Shown piece after piece: positions 56,850 to 64,000 of a DNA stretch of 64,000 bases. Position numbers and translations under genes: made by a program. Source of the DNA: Drosophila miranda (Eukaryota > Arthropoda > Insecta > Diptera > Drosophilidae); NCBI RefSeq assembly GCF_003369915.1, contig NW_022881625.1, forward strand, positions 10,278,088 to 10,342,087. Reading direction: 5' to 3'. The notes below the pieces were generated by a model that ran no database searches, was not told the DNA's origin, and was given only the letters and a program-made list of their open reading frames with translations. Position 1 is the stretch's first letter. Every line of letters begins with the position of its first letter.

Positions 56850-59463
56850 TGACGTACAAAGCGGAGCTTCCACTCGCGAAGGAGCATTAGAAATTCAAAA
56901 TCCATTGATCGGAGCCTTACGATCAGCAGGAATGGAGCTTCGAAAGTGGTCTGCGAATGACGCTTCGCTGCTACAAGACATACCTCCACACCATTTATCT
57001 CATAAGACATTATTAGAGTTTGAGTACCAAGATCCCGTTAAAACCTTAGGCCTCTATTGGCATCCACATCAAGACCATTTTGGGTTCAAGATAAATTTTG
57101 AAATCAGTCACGCACATACTAAACGTTCTTTGCTTTCCACAGTCGCCCGACTGTACGACCCATTAGGTTTCATCACGCCCTGTGTCATGACAGCGAAGGC
57201 GATACTCAAGGACTCATGGATGGCCCGCATCAAACGCAACGATGGCAGCCTAGCACAACTGGACTGGGATGAACCGCTGCCAACCGAACTGCTTGATAGA
57301 TGGCAGGGATTCATACAGAACTTGCCATATGTCGAGCAAATTCAAGTACCACGATGGCTGCGCTTCAACATCCACGAGCTTGCGTCATTACAGCTACATG
57401 TTTTCTGCGATGAATCATCACTGGCGTATGCAGCATGTGCATATATTCGTGCAGAGCTACCAAACGGAATGATTCAAACTCATTTGCTAGCTGCACGCAG
57501 TCGAGTCACACCCACGAAACCGATCACAATTCCACGAGTCGAACTTTCGGGTGCGCTGCTGGCAGTTAAACTGGCAAAATGGATCCGGGACCAACTTCGC
57601 ACTGCAGGACCAAATATGGCAACCTTCTATTGGTCAGATGCTACTATCGTTTTGTTTTGGATAAATGGAGACCCCCACCGATGGCAAACCTTTGTGTCAA
57701 ATCGCGTTGGACAGATTTTGGAGCATAGTACATCAACTCAGTGGAGACATGTACCTACTGCGGTAAGCCCAGCGGACTGCGCAACTCGTGGCTTAGCACC
57801 ACAAGAGTTAGCAGTACATCCATTATGGTGGTCTGGACCATCATGGCTACAGCAGCCGGAAAGCCAATGGCCGGCAAACGGAGTTCCCAGTCAGGACATC
57901 GACAGGACTATAATCGAGGAGAAACCATCAGTTTTGTTCCAAAATGCTGTGCAAGTCTCGGAGGCTCCAGAAGCCTTCATCCAAAACTCGTCCTCATACG
58001 ACAGATTAATATCAGTCATGGCATATGTTCTACGGTTTATAAATAACATTCAAGCCAAAGGGGACAAACTGTCTGGACCACTGAGTGTGCAGGAGCTCGA
58101 CAACGCTTTAATTCATCTCGTTCGCAGCATTCAACAGGAGGTCTACGCGACAGAAATATTGAGGTTGAAGGGAAACAAGGCACTATCGGGCACACACAAG
58201 CAGTGTCAATTATCCCCATTTCTAGATGACCAACAAATTCTACGAGTCAGAGGTCGACTGCGAAATGCAATGCACCTTCCAATAAGCCAGCGACAACCAA
58301 TGATCATTCCCAATCATCATCATTTTACCGATCTCGTCGTGCGTAATGCCCACCGCCTCGCACTCCACGGCGGCACCGAATTAACGCTGGCCACTATTCG
58401 ACACAAATTCTGGATAGTCAACGGAAAACAAACTGTCAAACGCATTCTTCGACAATGCGTCCGATGTTTTCGTCACCGACCGAAACCAGCAGCACAATTG
58501 ATGGCCGATCTTCCCCTACATAGAGTCAATCCGCCAACTCGTGCATTCATCGCCACCGGAGTGGACTATACAGGCGCGTTCGAAATTCAAGCATCCAGAT
58601 TCCGTGGACACACAAACTACAGGGCGTATATCGCAGTTTTCATCTGTTTGGCTACAAAGGCAATTCATCTTGAAGCGGTCACGGGCTTAACCACCGAACA
58701 CTTTCTCATGGCCCTACAACGTTTCATCGCGCGTCGGGGCTACTGTCAACACATGTATAGCGACTGCGGCACGAACTTCATTGGTGCCGACCGGGCTCTT
58801 CAAACCTGGCAAATACATTTGAAACGAGAGCTACCCACAACTGTAATACCTGCTTTAGCGGCCCGAAACGTCCAATGGCATTTTAATCCACCGCATAGTC
58901 CTAATTTCGGAGGCCTTTGGGAGGCAAATGTAAAGTCTGTCAAAACACATCTCTATCGAGCCTTTTCAGGATATAAAATGACCTACGAACAACTTGCTAC
59001 CGTGCTAACACAAATTGAAGCCTGTTTAAATTCCAGGCCATTATGTCCACTAAGCGCGGAGCCGGAGGACCTAGCTGTCCTCACCCCGGCACATTTTCTT
59101 ATTGGAGATTCATTATTAGCTCCGCCGGATGTAACGACAAGGGATGTTCCACTCACAGTCCAATTTCTAGAAGGACAGAAAATGATCCGGCAATTTTGGA
59201 AACGTTGGAGTTCGGATTGGCTATCACATCTTCAAGACCGTCCAAAGTGGCGACATGAAACCGACAATCTACAAGTCAGCGATCTAGTAATTGTCAAGGA
59301 TGACCGACTGCCACACAACGAGTGGAAACTGGGAAGGATAATAGAAGTTCACCCTGGAGCTGACAGTTTAGTCAGAGTCGCAACTCTAAAAACAGCATCA
59401 GGCGTATACAAACGATCGGTCTCTAAACTATGTCGGCTACCGTTGCCACAGACCTCAGAATAA
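56824..59463 (+). pseudogene. BEL/Pao pol part 2: YVDD, RNase H, integrase
   Basis: Resumes in another frame with RHEIYVDDVQSG (YVDD at 56842-56853). RNase H-like sequence (VFCDESSLAYAACAYI, IPRVELSGALLAV) follows, then an integrase zinc region (H-x-H and CVRCFRH), the catalytic core (GVDYTGAF, YSDCGTNFIGA, NPPHSPNFGGLWE) and a carboxyl domain (DLVIVKDDRLP, WKLGRI). The stop is TAA at 59461-59463. This half is open throughout, unlike gag and RT, and its enzymatic residues are present. Confidence 0.85.
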
Positions 59464-59572
59464 TCCTACCACCGTTGCTAGCTCCATTCGACCATACATG
59501 TACCATAACGAACACTTTATTTATTCACAGAGCATTCACATGTGACATCCTTTGGTTTCTAATACTGGTCCT

Positions 59573-59588
59573 AGTATTGGGGGCGGCA
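59573..59588 (+). other. Probable polypurine tract of the BEL/Pao element
   Basis: GTATTGGGGGCGGCA immediately before the right LTR is the only purine-rich stretch in the right place; it is short and interrupted. Confidence 0.4.
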
Positions 59589-59947
59589 TGGACGGTTTTC
59601 TAAGGGTTAAACTACAAAGAGAGTGAGAGCGCTCTAACTGCGATTGCCCACTCGGAGAACGGCGTCGTTTCATGCTAGGGCGGCGTAACCTCGTCTCCGA
59701 TCACCATGAAGAGTCTTCGTTTGCGTGTCGACGAAATCACAACGACAATTAGCAGTTGCAGCCGGCCGCGCTTAAACCCGTATTATCCATTACATTGTAC
59801 TCTATACGCGATTAAGATTAAAGTTTAAGTTGATTGAAGTCCAAATGAATTAATCTCGAATTGTCTATATCGTGTAGTACATTATTAAACGCAAAGATTC
59901 CCCAGAGCATTTCTGCTCAACATTGAAATCTCGAGGATTTCACAACA
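59589..59947 (+). repeat. BEL/Pao right LTR
   Basis: 359 bp with the same TGGACGG start and CACAACA end as the left LTR. Differences by eye: CAGCCGG, AAACCCG, TTATCC, GAGGATTT and loss of TATCG. Confidence 0.8.
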
Positions 59948-59952
59948 ATGCC
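59948..59952 (+). repeat. Right target-site duplication of the BEL/Pao element
   Basis: ATGCC, matching 53497-53501. Host H9 sequence resumes here. Confidence 0.85.
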
Positions 59953-59974
59953 TGTTAACAGCAATGTTAACAGG
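59951..59974 (+). other. Perfect 10-bp inverted repeat
   Basis: CCTGTTAACA and TGTTAACAGG separated by four bases. It lies in the H9 gag right at the BEL/Pao insertion, followed by a C-rich run. Confidence 0.5.
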
Positions 59975-61257
59975 CGGACCCCCCCCACCACCGCCGCCAG
60001 AGGAACATCAGCAGCAGCAAACACATCAACAACAACAACATCAACAAGTAACCAACAGTCAAGCAAATCCCATATCCCCCAAATTCATCCCCCACCATCT
60101 CCATCATCACCAACAATCAAACCAGCAACAACATCAGCGGACAATTACACAAAATGCCCCTGCCCCTGCCACTGCCAATGCTCCACTAGGTCTACCTCAC
60201 TCACCTGCAAATGCAACTAATAGTTGCGGCACAGGAACCCACAGCAGCAGCGGCGGCGGCGGCGTTGGGCTGCTCCAGCTGCCCTCCCTGAGTATGCCCA
60301 ATGCCAGACAAATTCGGATGCTGCAGCGACAGCACCAACCAACGACAATTATTCCCCCCCCTGTCGCACCGAGTGGCCATGCAGGAGTTGCGTCGCAAGC
60401 GCAGCTCGCTTCTGCAGCCATTGCCAGAGCAGCAGCCCCCAGCAAAAACAACACCAGCACATCCAGGGCGCCGACAGCAGCAGCAACAGCCAGCTCAAAC
60501 GCCAGCCAATCCCTGGCGCGGACAGCAGCAGCAGGCAGCATGGACGCCAATCAATGTCTCCTCTCCTGGGCGACGAAGAGGACAACAACATCAGCAGAAG
60601 CAGAAGCAGCAGCAGCCAATACAGACAAGAAAACAGACGCCTGCTGCCTCTGGCCCACGCACTGGGCGACGACGTCCAGAGCAGCCATTGAGCCGTTCCC
60701 AGGCACAACAGCAGCAGCTACAGCAGCTGCAACAGCAGCTGCAACAGCAGCCGCAGCGCGAACAACAACAACAGCGACAGCAGCAGCAGCAGCAGCTTGC
60801 CAACAACCGCTCCCGGCAGAAGATGCAGCCGAAACGCCAATCTTTCGAGGGATCCTGCAGCCAGGCACTGTTGGAGAATACGCAGAGGATGACGCGATTG
60901 GAAAAGAGGCTGGAAGTGATGATGTCACTACTCACCTCGCTCATCCAATCCCAGGCAGTGACGGCAACTCCAGCAGTTCCAGAAACATCGGAAAATCCAC
61001 CAACAATGGCAGCAGCAACAGTGGTTGCCGCAGCTCCAGCAGCCAGGCGGTCAAAGAAACCACCACGATCACAGCCACCACAAAAAACGTTAGGGCCAAC
61101 GCCAGCCGCCATTCCAGAGACGGATCCTGAAATGGATGAAGAAAATGATGACGATGAGATGTGGACAGATGACGACTCCATGGATGACATTAAGGCCTAC
61201 GCCCGCAACATGAGGTACCAGCTTGACAACCAGATATCCTGGAACGCTGTGTACTAA
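59953..61257 (+). pseudogene. H9 gag, carboxyl part
   Basis: Continues the A/C-rich gag after the insertion. Gln/His/Pro-rich sequence is followed by a frame open from 60301 with long poly-Gln stretches, FEGSCSQALLEN (compare CDGSCAHNLER in H7), the coiled coil RLEKRLEVMMSLLTSL and the acidic end DDDEMWTDDDSMDDI. That end matches DDDEWTDHDPFDEL of H1, which shows homology. The stop is at 61255-61257. The knuckle region seen in H7 is absent here too. Confidence 0.55.
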
Positions 61258-61490
61258 TTGGACACATCTCTGCCACTGCATTGGATTAAATGACAAATGC
61301 ATATCACTCGCATGCCACAACAAAAATGAACAACGGACGCTGCCGCCATCAAAGCCATTAAATAAAACATAAACGAATAAAAATGCTGCCATACACACTT
61401 GCAAAATCATACGGCCGGACAAATTCAAATCGAATGCAGTGCGTTGGTGATTGCTAGAATAGCCAAAAACAGACACACACACACAAAAAC
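61258..61490 (+). other. H9 3' region before the tandem repeats
   Basis: Untranslated A-rich sequence with AATAAAACATAAACG near 61361 and a CACACACA stretch (61470-61485). No gene. Confidence 0.35.
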
Positions 61491-62266
61491 CCATTACACT
61501 TGGGCGGCCGGACCTGTGCCGTTCGAGTTATGTGTGTCGTGTCCGCCATCGTCCTTAGTTGGTGGCCGGATCCAGAGCCATGGCATTCAGAGTGCCCTAT
61601 GGTCCTGGAAAAGGAAAAATCCATCAGCCACACATACGATTAAAAAGGGCTCTCAAAATACTTACCGCCAGCCATTCAGACACACACACACAAGCACCCA
61701 TTACACTTGGGCGGCCGGACCTGTGCCGTTCGAGTAGGTGTGTCATGTCCGCCATTGCCCTCAACTGGTTGCTGGAACCAGGTGCCGTGGCATTCAGAGT
61801 GCCATGTGTACCTGGAATGGAAATACACACACAAACACAAACATCCATTACACTTGGGCGGCCGGTCCTGTGCCGTTCGAGTTATGTGTGTCGTGTCCGC
61901 CATCGTCCTTAGTTGGTGGCCGGATCCAGTGCCATGGCAATCAGAGTGCCCTATGGTCCTGGAAAAGGAAAAATCCATCAGCCACACATACGATTAAAAA
62001 GGGCTCTCAAAATACTTACCGCCAGCCATTCAGACACACACACACAAACATCCATTACACTTGGGCGGCCGGACCTGTGCCGTTTGAGTAGGTGTGTCAT
62101 GTCCGCCATCGTCCTTAGTTGGTGGCCGGATCCAGTGCCATGGCATACAGAGTGCCCTATGGCCTGGAAAAGGAAAAATCCATCAGCCACACATATGATT
62201 AAAAAGGGCTCTCAAAATACTTACCAGCCATTCAGACACACACACACAAACACCCATTACACTTGG
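61491..62266 (+). repeat. H9 3' tandem repeats (about 207-bp unit)
   Basis: Units start TGGGCGGCCGGACCTGTGCC at 61501, 61708, 61855 and 62062, with a partial fifth start at 62264; spacings are 207, 147, 207 and 202. A second inner copy (GGTGGCCGGATCCAG) lies within the long units. The shared GGCCGGACC core links them to the H1-type 3' repeats. The last unit is cut by the R1-clade fragment. Confidence 0.65.
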
Positions 62267-63448
62267 TGGGTTTCGCTGACGACGTCGCAATAGTGGCGGT
62301 AGCGAAGGAACTTGCCGCAGTGGAGGAGCTTGCCAACGTCGCCATACAAGCCGTCGAGGCGTGGCTAGCCGCCGCGGGGTTGGAACTGGCGGCCCAAAAA
62401 ACGGAGGCGGTCCTGATATCCAGCCGTAAAGTGGTCGAGACCGCCAGAGTACAGGTTGGTGGGACCGTGATCGAATCGCAGAGGTCCATCAAGTACCTTG
62501 GAGTCCTCATCGACACGCGCCTGTCCTTCAAAGAGCATCTGGAATACGTCCACACGAAGGCCGGTGGGACCGCGGGAGCGCTATCCAGGATGCTGCTAAA
62601 CACCAGAGGGCCAAAGCAGGCAAAGAGGAAACTGCTGACGAGCGTCGTGACGTCGCAGATGCTCTACGCCGCACCGGTGTGGGCAGAAGCCGCGAAGGTG
62701 AGGAGCTACATGCGAGGAGTGGAGGCAACGTACAGACTGTGCGCCAGACGAAGCCGCGTTAGTCATTGCCGGGCAAGTTCCGCTCAGGGAGCTGATAAGG
62801 GAGAGGAAGGAGATCCATGATGCCATGACGGACAGTGCAGTGCAGCCGAGGTACGCTCCAAAGCAGAAATTAAGGACGCCGCCAGAAGGACCAGCATAGA
62901 CAGATGGCAGACTCGATGGGACCACTCACCCAAAGGCCGATGGACCCACACCCTCATCCCAAGCATAGCATGCTGGGTTGAAAGGAAGCACGGCCAGGTG
63001 GATTTCTACCTTACCCAGGCACTGAGCGGACATGGCTGCTTCCGCGGCTACCTCAAGCGCTTCGGCCACGAGACAGAGGACTGGTGCCCCGAGTGTGGCA
63101 CAGGCATAGAGGAGGACGCTCGCCACGTCCTCTTCGACTGCCACAGGTTTGACCTCGAGCGTCAGACATTGGAGACAGCAGCAGGGTCTAGGGTCAGCAC
63201 CGAGACTCTGGTGCCGCTGATGCTGGCAGACCCGAAGATGTGGGAAGCGGCCGCGGAGTTCCTTGGAGAGAAGGCGGAAGGAGCAGACGGAGTAGGTGTC
63301 CACGCCACTGCGAAGCAATGCTTTGCGGCAGTACCGCAGTCCGCGGGGCCCCTAGTCCCAACATACTCTTGTCCGTTAAATTTAGTTAAATATAAATTGT
63401 ATAGTATATATTATAGAGCAAATAAATAAGTATATGAATATAAAAAAA
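62267..63448 (+). pseudogene. R1-clade LINE, 5'-truncated 3' end
   Basis: Begins inside RT at GFADDVAIV and continues with KTEAVLISSRK, IKYLGVLIDTRLSFKEHL and LYAAPVWAEA, a pattern typical of R1-clade site-specific LINEs. A frameshift near 62755 moves it to another frame (DEAALVIAGQVPLRELI), which stops near 62897. A third stretch (62998-63429) holds the final zinc motif CPECGTGIEEDARHVLFDC. It ends with AATAAATAAG and an A-run (63442-63450). No ribosomal-DNA flank is visible, so this is not a standard R1 insertion. Confidence 0.7.
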
Positions 63449-63449
63449 A

Positions 63450-63512
63450 ACGAGGGGGAACGTTGTGAGTTGCTGCGGACACCGCAACTCTACAGTTATA
63501 CCCGATACTAAG
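63450..63512 (-). mobile_element. D16: sliver of a DINE-1-like hairpin end
   Basis: 63 bp matching the reversed D end (CGAGGGGGAACG, the GTTGCTGCGGACACCGCAAC hairpin, CCCGATACTAAG). It is cut at TACTAAG where D3 continues CAGTATGG. Confidence 0.7.
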
Positions 63513-64000
63513 TGTTAAGACCTTAAAAGAAAAGTCTAGACATTTGCGAGTTGAGTTGTAAATTCAAACTGAATTTTATTCTTAAAATCAGAGCCTTGTG
63601 ATTTGACAATGAGGTAGGAGGTACAATTTGGTAGTCTATAATTATCGTTAGACCTACGCAGAGGATACACTTTACTGAGGGGGTCTTTTTGAGTACATGC
63701 TTACATTAGTTTTATTTTAGGACCGCATTTGTTAAGTGTTTTCTCCACTTGTGTTTTGTTGTCGTATTAATGGGTTACAGATCTCTGTTTACACCAGTGC
63801 AGTCATAACTTGTCTACTTTATGTTATTTCTTTAGAGATCGGTGTTGTTACATGAGTTTATGTGTACAATAATCTAGTTATATTTAAACATTCTGCAAGG
63901 GGCCGAAAGTGGCATTGTATTGACGATAATATGTTCATTTTTGAATATTCTGCAAAGGGCCGAAAGTGGCATTGTTTGTATTTGGATTCTTGTGAACCTT
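63513..64000 (+). other. Unidentified terminal sequence, possibly the start of an LTR
   Basis: Starts TGTTAAGACC exactly where the DINE sequence breaks, A/T-rich, and runs off the window. A 29-bp direct repeat (ATTCTGCAA, one variable base, GGGCCGAAAGTGGC...) occurs at 63890-63918 and 63947-63975. TG at a clean break is suggestive of an LTR, but no second LTR, primer site or gene is in view. Confidence 0.3.

Larger units (their letters stand above)
53502..59947 (+). mobile_element. BEL/Pao LTR retrotransposon, complete outline, defective
   Basis: Two LTRs flank gag-pol with a 5-bp duplication (ATGCC), the usual BEL/Pao size. The order is gag, aspartic protease, RT, RNase H, integrase; no envelope frame fits in the 125 bp after pol. 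The LTRs differ by about four substitutions and one 5-bp indel, so the insertion is young. Gag has two frameshifts and RT an internal deletion, so it cannot move by itself. Confidence 0.85.

Noticed and set aside
61491..62266. H9 3' tandem units as a CRISPR-like or satellite array
   Set aside because: The units are about 207 bp with no short repeat-spacer pattern and the genome is eukaryotic; they share the GGCCGGACC core with H 3' regions.
62267..63448. An rDNA unit next to the R1-clade fragment
   Set aside because: The flanks are H9 repeats and a DINE sliver; no 28S-like sequence is present.

Overview
The window is repeat-dense eukaryotic DNA that looks like Drosophila heterochromatin. The evidence is: many DINE-1/INE-1-like Helentron copies; jockey-clade, gag-only elements resembling the telomeric HeT-A family; a BEL/Pao element with a 5-bp target duplication; a 17.6/297-type LTR whose AGTGAC end follows TATATA; and an R1-clade LINE end. 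An obscura-group species and a Y, neo-sex or pericentromeric location are guesses. Only one short protein gene looks like a host gene. No tRNA, rRNA or CRISPR was seen. || Layout, with letters used throughout: T = TPX2-like gene; U = its upstream flank; Q and R = unknown repeats; D = DINE-1-like element; X = 5' end of an LTR element with a tRNA-Pro-like primer site; H = HeT-A-like element on the minus strand unless noted; G = 17.6/297-like 5' fragment. 1-10.96 kb: T1-Q-R1-D1-X1-Q-R2-D2-H1-R3-H2-U-T2. 10.96-28.3 kb: reversed X3, then three rounds of reversed D-D followed by G, then reversed D-R-Q-X-D. 28.3-33 kb: H3-R5-D12-H4-U. 33-46.5 kb: T3-Q-R6-D13-X2-Q-R7-D14-H5-R8-H6-U-T4-Q-R9-D15. The block from T1 to T2 and the block from T3 to T4 have the same order and a period of about 10.8-10.9 kb, so this is a higher-order repeat carrying a host gene. 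|| 46.5-64 kb leaves the array: H7, the only copy that keeps the gag zinc knuckles; an inverted H8; a jockey/TART-like reverse-transcriptase fragment; a divergent plus-strand H9 split by the BEL/Pao element (53502-59947); H9's 3' tandem repeats; an R1-clade LINE end; a DINE sliver; and a possible new LTR element running off the edge. || T4 is the only T copy with a complete frame; T1, T2 and T3 have three different lesions. Most H copies carry plus-strand (antisense) introns with good splice signals in their 3' region. In H2, H4 and H6 those antisense exons lie just upstream of T in the same direction, so a retroelement-derived 5' leader for T is possible. All family names come from motifs read by eye, not from searches.
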